Source: Neolentinus lepideus HHB14362 ss-1
Taxonomy: Eukaryota; Basidiomycota; Agaricomycetes; Gloeophyllales; Gloeophyllaceae
DNA length: 64,000 bases
Direction: 5' to 3'
NCBI GenBank assembly: GCA_001632425.1
Contig: KV425561.1
Coordinates: 1 to 64,000, forward strand
Positions 13,718 to 30,861 of this stretch are shown here, one piece after another. A program made the translations under genes and the position numbers. Positions within the stretch are counted from its first letter, which is position 1. Each line of letters starts with the position of its first letter. Below the pieces are notes generated by a model. The model saw only the letters and a list, made by a program, of their open reading frames with translations, was not told where the DNA came from and did not search any database.

Positions 13718-14692
13718 TATATAATATATGGGGATGGGCAATCCTCGACTAGAAACAGTATTATTTGTACATGTTTGGCTCCCAGCCAAACCGCTCTTTC
13801 ACCTGCCCAAAAAACGGCGGTCAGATTATCTGTGTAGATACTACCCCGTCGGGCACAATTTTGGTGCAGATTCACTCTTTCAGTTATCTAGCAGTGCATG
13901 TACTTGACCGATTTTGTACAGGTAGCCTAGATCTTAATATAATGCAGTCAATTCAAGATTTTACTAGTATTCTTAAAATTCTGTCAAGAAGGTGCACTAG
14001 ATAATGTAAAATGGAACAACTTTCATGTTTTGTGCAATATGTGAAATGGCTTCAGAGAGCCATAATATTGTCCACAGTGTGGAGTGCCCAGTCCACTCAT
14101 TTGGACGCGAGGTGCGACGTGACCGTGATGTGACAGCCGCGTCGAAATGTCAGCAATCCTAGACTACCTCCGGTTTTACCGTGATGCTGCGAACATTGTA
14201 AGCTCTATATAGTGTATAATATGTGAGTAGATTTTATCACCCATTATCTCAAGCTTTTCCTGATTTTTTGCACCAGGTATACCTGTTATTAACGTCACTT
14301 CATTCAATTCCTCACAATATCAATACATTTCTGAGGACTCCTTCGATGCACAGCATGTATTAGAATGTGCAGTCAAAGAAATGTGAAACCTAAAACTGAG
14401 AGTCAATGCTCAGGGTTACAGAGACGGCCCACCCAACATGCCTGGGAGGTTTGGCATGATAAGGAGAATATACTCCCTACTACATCTATGAAAAGCGGCC
14501 CTAATTTGAGATCTAGTGTAATATCAGACCTGTATTTACTTATAATAAATTCAACCTATATTATTTTCAATGTAGAAACCGAGGATTCACTCGAAGCAAG
14601 GTGGTTGTGGCGTTGGTCACTTTAACGCCACAATCAGCTTACATAAGCATACGCGCCGTAACCCAGACTTGCCCATCCCCATATATTATATA
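13718..14692. mobile_element. Putative non-autonomous element with 24-bp terminal inverted repeats
   Basis: A 24-bp sequence at 13,718-13,741 (TATATAATATATGGGGATGG plus GCAA) is repeated as its exact reverse complement at 14,669-14,692. Together they bound 975 bp of AT-rich DNA with no credible coding frame, lying between the divergent malic enzyme and C2H2 genes. The structure fits a MITE or deletion derivative of a DNA transposon. The flanks are TA-rich, so a target-site duplication (perhaps TA) cannot be recognised. The superfamily is unknown. The remaining intergenic DNA (13,426-13,717 and 14,693-14,928) shows no gene. Confidence 0.55.
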
Positions 14693-14928
14693 TTATATAG
14701 TAGCCTCCAAGGCCAGGAGGGTGTCACGTGACCGAACCGAAGGCAACCTCGGAGACTTCCGGGTTTACCCACCGGAAATTCCCAGGTTCGGTGGCGTTGC
14801 GCACGGACCTAACGCCACCTCTAGCATCAGACCATCTCTGCCCATATCCTCCATTCTTGCAGCAGAATTTTGACTTGGAATAGCTGTCAAGGCTGGGTAT
14901 CGCTAGGGACCGAGAGTAGTGTGCAACG

Positions 14929-16683
14929 ATGGTCAGGGCACACATAAAGCAGTCGGTGAGTGGTGTATTACTCATGGGGGGCTCTTCAGCCACCGACCCC
15001 AACGCCACCTGCTTGTGTGGCTCGCTTTATGTCTAGCCTGAAGAGAAGAAAGAGGCTGCTAAGAAGAAAGCAGCAGCGGCAAGGAAAAAGACCCCGTCCG
15101 AGTCTGGTGTCTGGCCATGCAAAATAAACGGATGTAACAAGCAATTTGCCAGAGAAGCCGATCTCAAACGGCACCAGAGGACGACGAAGCTGCACTCCAC
15201 GCCAGGATTGTGAGTGCAGAGGACTACTTGTGAATCGACATTTCTTAACTGACCGTGAAGGCGCAGCCGCTGTCCTCAGTGTGATGCGTCGTTCACTAGG
15301 GTGCGTCACTTCTTCCACTATACTGCAGACATACGTAGCTAAACGTTTGCAGACGGATGCATTGCGACGACACCAGAAATCAAGGTGTGTGTGTGACTTT
15401 GCCATCTCGCATTGTGAATGTATCTCATGGATGTTGTATTTAGGCACAACGGCGTCGTGATCGAGCCGGGCGACGAAGAGAAGACTGGTGAAGGATCGTC
15501 GGGGTCCAAGTCACGTAGTGGGTCACCTGCGGCCTCGGGCGCGAAGTCTACCGCGTCAGCATCAGTTCAAACGACGATACCGGTGACAGTCACTCAGTCA
15601 AGCTATTACAGGCCACATACTATGCACGCAGGTGAGCGTCTTGTCCAGGTCACTCTCATGGCCTGTCACCGATCCAAACCTCAACTTAGGATATATCCCC
15701 CCTCATCCTCAAACTGGAGAATCGCACTATCCGCCATCTATTGGGTTACCCACCTCCGCGACCAGGGGGAGCTGGCCTGGAGCACCTGCCTGGACACCTG
15801 AGGGAGGTCCACCCCAGATGGGCCAGTTCCAGTCATACTATCAGCCTTCACCTTATTACCGCACCTCCGTGGGTGGTACTCAATCTCAACAACCTCCTGG
15901 CAGTGTAAACCAGGGTCACCCAAATGCTGGGCACGCGGCCGCAGAGGGAAGTGCAGAGGGAGCGTCTGGGTCCGATGAAGCCTCGAACGCACCGCCCTCC
16001 ACTGCCATCGTCGATCCGCAATTATCAGGCGGTGATACTGAGATGAAAGATAGGGACGGAAATGGGGACGCTGGTCACGTTAAGTCTCCGACACCGCCCT
16101 CCGCTCCTGTTATCGATCCTGCACTAGAGGGCGGTCTGAGCGCCGCCGCCCCAGCATCAGCGCACCTGGATGAACAACCTAAACCCGTGTCGATGCAAAT
16201 GACAGCTGCGGCAATGCAAGCTGTCATAGAGGCCATCGCGCCCAAGTCAGAGTCGGAGCCCGCGGACCCTGCCGCTCTGACCAGAGAGGTGGCGTCTGCA
16301 GAGCAGCAAGTCCCCGTACCTACGACCGCAGCACCATCTGGGCAAGTAGCGGAGCCCCCATCGAGTAACGAACTGGATGCTCAAAACATGGATGCAGAGG
16401 CTGATGCGGATGGAGAGGCCGACATAGACCCTCAGCTCGAGGAGATGCAGGCCCAGGACTCAGTACAGCAGGCACGTATGGAACCAATGCTCACTGAGGA
16501 TGGTGAGCCCATGTTGAATCCGGGTGAGTTGTGTATTGACCACGACCCTTCGCAGCACACTGACTTATTCGCGTGAAAAGCCGAATTGTTGACGCAGGTA
16601 TGACCCCTTGCTGGGTTGCTGTTGTTTGACAATCTGGCTCATCGCCCGGATAGGAATCCCTTGCATCGCCCCCTTTCGCCTGA
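14929..16683 (+). CDS. Two-finger C2H2 zinc finger protein
   Basis: This is a probable DNA-binding transcription factor. By splice signals the exons are 14,929-14,955 (MVRAHIKQS), 15,037-15,209, 15,267-15,300, 15,353-15,384, 15,444-15,631, 15,690-16,523, 16,581-16,597 and 16,654-16,683. After a Lys/Ala-rich basic stretch come two fingers. The first has C-x4-C-x12-H-x5-H (CKINGCNKQF...RHQRTTKLH). The second has C-x2-C-x12-H-x4-H (CPQCDASFTRTDALRRHQKS R-H) and is split over three exons. The remaining 370 or so residues are Pro/Ser/Gln-rich and then acidic, typical of low-complexity activation regions. The last exon ends SLASPPFA. Exon phases agree throughout. The target genes are unknown. Confidence 0.85.
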
Positions 16684-16931
16684 ACGGAATACCTGGACGT
16701 ACTAGTAATACGAACTTTGTACAACTAAAGTAGCTTACACTTTCTTTGTTATCTTATTCCTTTCATTTCATGGGTGCGAGCGATTTGTTCTTGTTGTGTT
16801 AGCGTAGTGGACGGTGGAAATAAATGGTATTGACAATGTGATCCCCATGCAAGTTGAATTATAAGAAAAGCACTAGTGGATACAGGGCGCTGTTGAGAGC
16901 GTATGCCATAGATAGTGATAAAATACAGCTT

Positions 16932-20031
<3,100 letters not shown>

Positions 20032-20683
20032 ATGCCTGAAGAAAGCAAAGAGCCCGCGCACGTCGAGGAGGAGAGCGACGAGTACGACGATATCGGGGTG
20101 CGTTTTGTCTTTGTTACGCGGAGTTGTGGTGGGGCTGACAAGGGCGCGTGTAGGAGGAAGAGGAGGAAGGGGAGGAGGTGGGCGGGTTCGAGGATGATAA
20201 TGAGGATGTGGACGACGGGGATGCGGAGGGGGAGTATGAGCCGCAGCAGGTGCATATAGTCCGAGTCTCCCTTCTGAGGACGTTAGTGCTTATGTGGATT
20301 GCTGTAGAGACAGGCCAGCCTGACGGCATTGCTCTTGAGCGCGGTACGCTCCCTTCTACTATCTACGCATTTCGCACGCTGACGCTCGGCCTTAGGAGAA
20401 CGGCGCCCACCCCGAGGGCGATGACGAAGACGTGGACGATGAGTACGACGACGAGGAAGATGACGTGGAGAAAGAAGAATACGTACCCGCGGACGGGAAG
20501 GTGCCCCCCACCGTCGCGGGGCCAGCCACGAGCACCGCGGTGAAGAGGTCGAGAGGGGAGCTCGACGAGGACAAGGGCCCGGGTGTTGTTGGCAGCGGGA
20601 ACGGCGTTGGCGATGAGGGCTTTGACGAAGAGGAGAGCAATGAGGAGGAGGAGGAGCAGGGGGCTAAAAGGGTGAAGGTGTGA
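20032..20683 (+). CDS. Small acidic, prothymosin-like nuclear protein
   Basis: I assemble four exons: 20,032-about 20,097 (MPEESKEPAHVEEESDEYDD), about 20,155-20,249, about 20,324-20,344 (encoding ASLTALLLSA) and about 20,398-20,683. Introns are 50-75 nt with GTGCGT, GTGCAT or GTACGC donors and keep one frame. The product, about 160 residues, is dominated by Glu and Asp runs with a short hydrophobic stretch and two basic islands: VKRSRGELDED and the C-terminal AKRVKV. Composition resembles acidic histone-binding or prothymosin-like nuclear proteins, but no family can be named. A low-complexity protein can arise by chance from GAG/GAC-rich DNA, yet the clean splicing supports a real gene. Confidence 0.65.
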
Positions 20684-20888
20684 TACGGGCGGGGGTTAAA
20701 GGTGGACAGTTTGCTAGAACAATATGCGTCTCGGACATGATTCAACTTGTGCGTGCGCCCGAAATTCGTTGTGCTACCTTATTCGTTATTACTGTTTGTT
20801 ATGTTGTATGTGCATCTGGGTGTGGTCTTTTATAAAATAAATTTGTATGTATAGTATTCATGCCAAGCGCTACATTCTCGGGTCGTCC

Positions 20889-21862
20889 TCATAGCTGTAC
20901 ACCCTTTGTTAGCGCGCCATCGACAACTAAATTTGTGCCAGATGTGAACGAGCTCGCAGGGCTTGCAAGGAACACAACCGCGTTTGCGATCTCCTCAGGT
21001 GTCGCCATGCGCTTCATGGGGTTGAGTGCGAGCGCTTTGTTGTACAGCTCGGGGTTGTTGCGTTTGGCGTCGTCCCAGACGCTGCCCTCGAAGAAGGTGT
21101 TGCCTGGGCTGACGGAGTTCCTGTGCATGGCGATGTCAGTCTAGAAGTAGCGGAGGGAAAGAGGGGGCACGCACGAGCGAATGCCCTCCGGTGCGAGGGT
21201 GTACGCTAGCTGCTGGGTGTAGTGTGTGACGGCAACTTTGAACGCACCGTACGGCCCTGAGGCGGTAAAGTCGATCTCTCGACCTGACACAGAAGACCTA
21301 TTATTCACAGCTGATCTGTTAGAGCAAGCCCGGTCTCGGACCAGGATGTACTTGCACAGAAACTATTGCAGGCGCCTTGGACTTGCGCAGATACGGCAGG
21401 CTGGACTCGACGAGGTTGACAAAGGCCATCATGTCGACGTTGAAGGACGCCTTCCAATTCTCTGGGGTCGAGGGGATGCCCAGGGCGGACACTAGCAGTA
21501 TCCATCCATCATTGATCTAATATAACTGCAGGTCGATATACGTACCATTACTCACGACGATATCAATCCCACCAAAGATTTCCCCCGTATCTTTCACCCA
21601 TGCCTCGAGCGCCGCCTTGTCTGCGACGTCAAGTGCGGTCCCGACAGCCCTTGCCTTGCCCGACTGTGTTGTATGAGGAGGAATCGCGTCTTTCTGGACT
21701 GTTCGCGCACAGTAGGAGACGTTGCAGCCCTCTTGGAGGAGTAGTTCCACGATGGCCCTTGGTTCCTCCTGAGTAACACTGTCTAGAGCGAACCTGAATA
21801 ATGAGGAAATATCGAAACATACCAGTCACAATGGCCGTTAATCCTTCTAATTGTAAATGCAT
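20889..21862 (-). CDS. Short-chain dehydrogenase/reductase, probably frame-broken
   Basis: This is a classical SDR (NAD(P)-dependent oxidoreductase of unknown substrate). It starts MHLQLEGLTAIVTG; further exons give ELLLQEGCNVSYCART, FGGIDIVVSN, PENWKASFNVDMMAFVNLV and the active site VSSVSGREI...GPYGAFK (Ser, Tyr-x3-Lys). The end reads FLASPASSFTSGTNLVVDGA. The intron between the catalytic Ser exon and the preceding exon is GC-AG (21,298-21,355; donor GCAAGT). Oddity: after VTG the next exon should give GGTKGIGRAIVE. The DNA reads GGAACCAAGGGCCATCGTGG, so the GIG part is missing and the frame changes by one base. No alternative acceptor repairs it. Compared with the family this looks like an 11-nt loss, so the allele is likely non-functional unless the sequence has an error here. 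Family assignment is secure; function is doubtful. Confidence 0.8.
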
Positions 21863-22701
21863 ATTTTATAACGACAAGATAACCCAGCAAGCAAGGCTGT
21901 CATATCGCATCGTACAGTCGGTGCAGATAAGATAAGATGCAATACAATCTCCGAGTCTTTGACAACCTGATATGGTAAATAAAATACCCAATATGGAAAT
22001 TATTCATTATGCTTGCGATGCTCTGTATTTCTGCAATTCAAACCCTTAGGTATTGATATTCACCAATTCGACTACATAGGTTCATCTGTGTCCATACAAA
22101 TGTCTTACTTCCTGTAATTTGGGCTGATTGATGAAGTGACCAGCTCAGGATCTGATACACGGATTTTGTGGGAGGTGTACACATATATTCTGGCATCCCA
22201 TCTCAAAGTTGTACCCGTTTTTGCATTTCTGAATCAATACATCTCACACACATAAATGTATCATTGCAAAGATTGTATATACCAAGTTCCAAGTTATTCC
22301 ATTCAGTGTTAAAGGCACAGGGTGTGATTTTGTATGTAGAGAACATTCATAGTCCCAGGAGAAGAACTCCCATGTAATATAGTAACATGCACCTTCTGGG
22401 CGCTCTTGTGCTATCGAGTCAGTCAGTCATCAATGTATTGTTCGTTGTCAGGAGTACCATTAACCGTCCGTCGTGACATTAAATAGATGTGCAGAAGAAT
22501 GAATGACAACAGGTATCGACATGAATCCAAAGCGGTGCTAATGTTGCGACAAAATATACAGTATTATGAGCACTAGTCCGTTTACCATGTTCTATAGACC
22601 AAGCATTGGGTGCCCAAAGATAGATGGATATTGTAACAAGTGTGCCGACAGCGGGTGTTTTGCCAGAAACGCCTGCCAGGGGTATTGTGTCATCCCTGAA
22701 C
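21863..22701. other. Intergenic, AT-rich
   Basis: No gene found between the SDR start (21,862) and the CorA stop (22,702). The stretch is AT-rich with scattered short frames only. It should contain the SDR promoter and the 3' end of the CorA gene transcript. Confidence 0.5.
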
Positions 22702-25095
22702 CTAGTCTTCCTTGTAGCCCTGTGCAGATAATAACAACTCAACACTCAAGAACTAACAACAGATTCAGAGATATATACCTTGTCGATCTTCCGCGCCAAC
22801 AGCCTCTTCTCCATATAATGAGACACCCGCTTCAAGTCGCGCCACATAAACAAAATAGTGACGACGACCATGAGCGGGATGGCGATCTCCCAGAAGCTAT
22901 CATTTTAAAACCGTCAGCAGCACCCTCACCCGGTCATGCAGATGGTAGACGCACAAAAGGTCTGAATGGGTCAGGGACCACATCGACGTGAAGTTCATAC
23001 CAAAGTAACCGGTTAGAAGCGTCAAGGGGAGGAAAATGATAGTCGCGAGGGTGAGCCGGCGCCTGCACATCCGCGTCAGCATTCGTCAAGAAAGTACAGA
23101 AGATCCTCCGCGCACATGACTTCGTTCATTTCATATGAGGTCATCTATCGAACAAAAAAACGAAGTCAGAAGACTAAGGTGGAACACGCCAAAATCCGCA
23201 CGTTGAACGTATAGTTGATGAGGTTCTCCGCGACATTCGCAAACATATCCACACTCGTCAAGATGTACTCCATATGGTCGAAAACATCCGCCTGCGCGAC
23301 ACCCGCATCAGCTCCCTTGCCACCGTAAACGTAAACGAGGCCGCACTGACAAGGTATATCTTCGCCTTGTGGCTCATAAACCCTTTCACCAGCTTACTGG
23401 GATCGTAATGCGCAGGATCGATCAGCGCCGCGCAGCGGTCGACGTCGTACCGCCGCAGACCGTACACGACAGTCTTAATCGGTTCTAGCGTGCGCTTGTG
23501 CAGAATCAGGTCGCCGGAGACTATGTGCACTAGCGTAATAGGCACGTTAGGATCAGATTTTCCGTGAGATATGGGTATCAATGCACGTACGATGCCGGAC
23601 AGTTTTCATATTCGGTTTGAGGAGCACGTCGTGCTCTAGCTTCACGAGTTTACCTTGGTACTCGTCTATGACCTCTAGGCAGCGGTCGACAACTGCATGT
23701 GCACCAATCAGAAGTCGCCTGTTGACCCAAAATAAATAGCGTACTCAAATCCAACAAGCTCTGCACCAGCAGCGACGCGTCTGCAGTCAACCGCAGTGTC
23801 GTATCCCGCTGCCTCAACCGGGACACGATAGGCGCCATGAATTCCGTGTTCGGGCTTTTGGTGATAGAGATGACAGTGCCTAGTACACGATATCGACGCG
23901 CTCTGCGAATGGAAGCGAAGCCACTCACCATCGCGGAAAAGGAATATACAGACAGGCTCGATCTTGACGTTCACCCGCCCGCCCTTCTTGAGCTCCTCGA
24001 TCGTGCGCGCGTCCCGCTCGCGCTTGCGCCGGAGCATGCTCGCCTTCCGCGCCACCGGCGGCGGGCTCTCCAGATCGGCCTTGAGCGCGCTCATGTGGTA
24101 CGACGGCGCGCGCTTCATCGTATTGCGCTTGCTCCGTCTCGTCGAGAACTTCGAGTTCATGGCGGATGAGCTCCCGTAGATTGTGAGATCGTCCGAGGAC
24201 TCTGTGCTCCTCTCTGAGTCGCGAAGTTGGTGGTCGGAGGGCTCCATGGCCACGGGCGAGGCGGACCGCGGGAAGTCGGTGTAGCTGGGGGAGGCTGGTT
24301 CTTCGTCTGCGGCCAGAGAGTGACTCAAAATACGGAGGAATAGGTGTTGCATGTAATAGTCGGCTTTGGATCGAGCGTGCCCGCGCTGGTGAAGAACGTC
24401 TTCGAGGGCAAGTGGGTGCAAGTCTGCAAATGGCTTTCGGTCAAATCCTAACGTCCAATGTGAGGTGTAAGTTACTGACTGAACTTGAGCGCCAGGCTAC
24501 TGATGACATCCCAGCTGATACCCCCAACATTGATCCAGCGTACCTTAGCCCACGGCTCCCTTCTGAACGCCTTGTCGTCGTTGAGTATGTCAATAAATTC
24601 CTTGTTCGTGTATTTTCCCGCCATAACATTCGTGCTCGAGTAGTCGATCATCTCAATAACACAGTCTTGTCTGATATGCCCGTAATGCAGATACGCCGAC
24701 TGCCGACGCGGGTCAATCCCGGGCTCCGCGCCCGCGCCCATCCCCCGACCAGATATCACAGACGACGTCCGGTGCATCTGAATGACTTTCCGGACGGACG
24801 CTCTGAATCGATCGCCGGGCGTCGAGTGCATTCGGATGCCCGGCCGCACAGGCGCCTGGGTGGACATAGGCGCAGGTTCGGAAGCCATAGTGGTCGCCCC
24901 GACCTGCCTTCTGCCCGCAACAATATTGGCATCTGATTCTGAGGCTCCTCCTGGTACGACAACAGAAAGTGGGGGTCGCTGGGTATCTACTGGTGACGCT
25001 GCTGGTGAACCTGTGGCGGGCAAGTCGAACTCTTCGTCGAGGTCTGGGGTGAGTGACCGGCCATCCGAGTCCGTAAAGCTGTTTTCGCGCGGCAT
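22702..25095 (-). CDS. CorA-family magnesium transporter
   Basis: This protein moves Mg2+ (possibly other divalent metals) across a membrane and resembles the fungal Alr1/Mnr2 branch. The first exon begins MPRENSFTDSDGRS and is acidic/Ser-rich. A long cytosolic domain follows, including HPLALEDVLHQRGHARSKADYY (the conserved ALEDVL region) and a basic, disordered insert. A helical region follows (RLTADASLLVQSLLDL; LINYTFN). The last exons carry TM1 with the diagnostic YFGMNF motif (Gly-Met-Asn selectivity filter), then TM2 (FWEIAIPLMVVVTILFMW). The protein ends ARKIDKGYKED, with stop at 22,702-22,704. About seven short introns occur. Whether it sits in the plasma membrane or vacuole cannot be told. 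Confidence 0.92.
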
Positions 25096-26137
25096 TTCAA
25101 GGTCCTAAGTCTGCAGAGAAATAGACTGGTAATTAGGAGGGACAGATGACAAGGAGATGCAGACGAAGGAAAGGCATATGCATGTGATGACAGGTTATAG
25201 GTACATGTATTTCTGCAATGAGGTACTAACAATAGTACCGCGCGGCCAGCATAACACACACCTAGATGCCTAAGACCCTGGAGACCTTCAGGAGCTAACC
25301 GTCCTCAGTATTCCACCAAAGACTACAGCTGCTAATGTCAAGAATGAGGGGAGATCAAAGTGGTAGAGATGCGGAGAATCGTGCTAAATATCTTGTTCTC
25401 CTCAGCGCATCAGACACTGAGGTATTTCCCGCCATTGCCACATCTCGGAAGCGAACGGGGCACTGCCAGATCAGCGAATTGACTGATGGAATCAAGGCAA
25501 GAGAGGAGGAAATTTGGGATTCTAGGCAGCCTGGGCTGTACCGAAATACAGATCAGCCACAATTTCCATACAGAGAAATTTATTGACTGTCATGGCGATA
25601 TCACTGAGGAACCCAGGTATCTCCGGGGTCTCGAAGTGTGGCCGCACGGCCACAAATAGCCACTCGTTTATTTAATTAATATTATGCGACTCGGTCCAAA
25701 ATGTGATGTATATTAATGTTCTTTGCCGAATTGAGGGAATAGACTGGTAGTATACGAGTTGTATACCAGTGACATATCCTATTGCGAAGTATGAATACAG
25801 GACCATATGTTTCCTAACCAAAACAGCGGAATACGACAAGTGTAACAGCAACCTAACCCAAATGTATTGCATCCGCAGCTTCTTCAACTAAAGGGGATAA
25901 CTCACAAGGAACGGCTAGGACATAGCAGATATCAGGCACGCATAATACAAACACTAGTGGGGCAGACAAGACTTTAACGACTAGATACCCTTGTCCTCGA
26001 CCTACAGGACCTCCAATACCAATGAGCAAAAAGCAATACATTATCAAAGCAAAGCAAGCAAGCAAACAGAGAGATCTAGTGGCAAATACAGACAACAAGA
26101 ACGAACATACTAATATACAGATAGCACCAGCACGAGA
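25096..26137. other. Intergenic, between CorA start and Snf1 stop
   Basis: About 1 kb, AT-rich, with only short open frames that have no recognisable domains. No repeat or RNA gene was noticed. It holds the CorA promoter and the Snf1 3' UTR. Confidence 0.5.
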
Positions 26138-28393
<2,256 letters not shown>

Positions 28394-30861
28394 ATCGAGG
28401 AGGCCAGAAGAAACCGTTCGCAACGGCAGAGACGAGGGCGAGCGAGTGGGGCGATGGAAAGAGTAGCCGAGCGCGGATGCCGTGAGGCGAAGCTTCCCCT
28501 CTTCCCGTTCCTTATACAGACGACTTGCGGAAGCAAAGGTTCTTCCAACCAAATTACTGCTTTTAGAGGTCTAACTACTACAGGCAACCACGCAATACTA
28601 AACTTTGCAGCGGGCAGCCGGAGACACCGAGGATTTTTAATATTAACTGGCCCTTGGTATGCTTTCGCCCGACTCAGGCTGGTATATTCGAATGCACTGA
28701 GAAACCTCGCTTCATTGCAGAATGTTCCTCGGTATATATCTAGGACGTGACATCAGCTCTACGTCGTGGCCGTATGCTGTTCACTGCTGGTACAATTGTA
28801 CCTTGCGAGGACAGTCGACTAGACTTGCCTTGCCGACATGGGCTGCTGATCCTGCTACCCGGTTCTGCATACTCTTTCCAGCTAGTGGCGTGCGCATCGC
28901 TCCACGGATTCTGTACAATCCAGGGTGCGGACTTAGGGCTCTCTACCATTGTGATCCCACGCATGTCGCTGCTCCTACGATGGGCGGCCAAGGGGAGGAA
29001 ATGTTCTACTGGCCTCAAGTTATAATCTCCTTGTACCTGTCTGCATTGGTTATTGGATCTACCTGTGTTGGACTTCCGTTGCCAAGAAAGGTGTCTGGGA
29101 CGTTCCCGAGTCCGACCATGCTATCACCATCAAGTCTCTATTAAGAGACATTGCGGGCTGTTCTCGGAACCCTTTTTTCGTCCCCAAACGGCATCGCAGT
29201 AAATCCTATGGCGGGATCTCCCAGATAGTTTCGGTATTCTGGGTGTAACCGATAAACATCAGTTAAACTTGCCAACCGTCCCAACAGCGCAGTGCCTATC
29301 GGCGCCCCGTTGCCCTGGGCCCAGCCTTATTTTGCTTCTATCAGCAAGATTAGATTTTGGATACCTGTACAGGTGTAGTCGGCTGGATTGCCGCAAGTCT
29401 CTGCGTGGATGGACTTGGCAACACTCCCGGTTCGCCTGCGTCGTGACTGTTGATATCACAATGCTCGTTGCTCCAACGCACCCACCCCATGGTGCAGCTT
29501 CGGCGAAATTCTAGCGCATACCGTCGTCTGCGCGCTGGAGACAGCGATTGTGTTGTTCTCCCTCGGGTCGAGTTAGTCTATCTCATCAGTCCTGCCCGAC
29601 TTCCGAGCCCACCTGGCTTCTGGCTTCTGGCTTCTGGCTTCGTACGTGCCTCTCACGCGATGTTCCCTCGTGCTCGGACACTGCCTATGAGTTTATCGAT
29701 TGGACCTCCTTGGACGCATGCTCAGATGCCGCACCCATTCCGCGGGCAGGGAGATTTCAAATCTGGCACGGAGGTCCCTCTGTTCATCTCAGCCACCGGA
29801 ATTCGCCCTGTTAAATTTGCTTGATGGTGGCATCTGTTTCCGATGACTGTCTGTGCTTCTTGCCTGGTCCGAAGCTGACAGCCATTCGGTGGCTCGTACT
29901 CTTCTGCTCGGTGAGCGTAAGTAGGCACTACAAGATGTAAGTTCAGCGAACAATACTTGTCGTTTGAAAACCAGAAGGTCCTGCTATTACTGTCTATCAA
30001 CTGTTTGGAAAGAAGGGGCGGATATGGTCATACAAAAGCATCACCCTTGTAGAACAGTCTACTTCATCTGGGCGTCCTTCCTCTCAGTCCCTTCCACCTC
30101 TATATCATATTATGGCTACCGTGGTTTCTGCGGCCGAGCGAGGTCTAGACGAGTATCTTAGTGGAAAGATCAGGACTCGTTGCCATGTCTATTCTTGCGG
30201 GCGATGTGCGCTGCCCAAATATGTCTCCTGGGCTAAAGCTTAAACTGCGATCATCGGTTGCTTGGAACGTTGGCGGAACGAGTCTGGCTAGTCGTCGCGG
30301 ACTTTATGAAGGATCGCCACCGCTGTGTCTGGATGGTAAGTTAGCATTTCTCCAAGATGGTGTATGTGAGACAGGAAGCGACTTTGCATTTCGGAGGTTT
30401 CTCGATGAGGGTCCTACGTATGCTACGTACGATGTGCTGTCAGTGGGCGCAAACACCGCAAGTACGAAATATGACAAATCAGTGCATGAGCATAGCAATG
30501 GTTCTAGTTACCTTCAATGGGAGAAGAACGTTCTCGTAAATTTGTCGTGTATGTTGAGTTCGAGAGTGTTAGATGCAATGGTGCTTCATACGCATGAAGG
30601 ACACATCAATGAGTTCCCGTATGAGCGTCGACGTAAAATTACAACTGTCTTTCTACCGCTATCTCTTGCTCCCCTAACGGACATGGATCTTCGTACAGAC
30701 CCAAGACGACGGAGTCCAGTGCCGTTTTCTGGTTCCCGCCACATTGGCCCGAAAAGGGAACTACACGTGACTGTCGCGGCGTGACTGGACGCGTCGTGCG
30801 CGTTCCTCGCCGTTAAACAAGCATCTCGCCCTAGGCCTCATCGGCAGCACTTCCTCAAGAC
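28394..30861. other. 2.5 kb gene-poor gap between Snf1 and SMC4
   Basis: This is the longest stretch without a supported gene. It includes both divergent promoters, a perfect 4 x 7 bp tandem repeat (29,613-29,640) and an open frame at 30,161-30,784 that I could not link to any family. The frame begins at GTG rather than ATG. Codon pattern and lack of domains argue against protein coding, but a non-coding transcript or orphan gene is possible. Confidence 0.5.
29613..29640. repeat. Tandem repeat, 4 x CTGGCTT
   Basis: The heptamer CTGGCTT occurs four times without a mismatch. It lies in the Snf1-SMC4 intergenic gap and would be a variable-number locus if polymorphic. Confidence 0.9.

Noticed and set aside
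28722..29144. 140-codon frame upstream of Snf1
   Set aside because: No domain, no splice partner, and in the expected Snf1 promoter.
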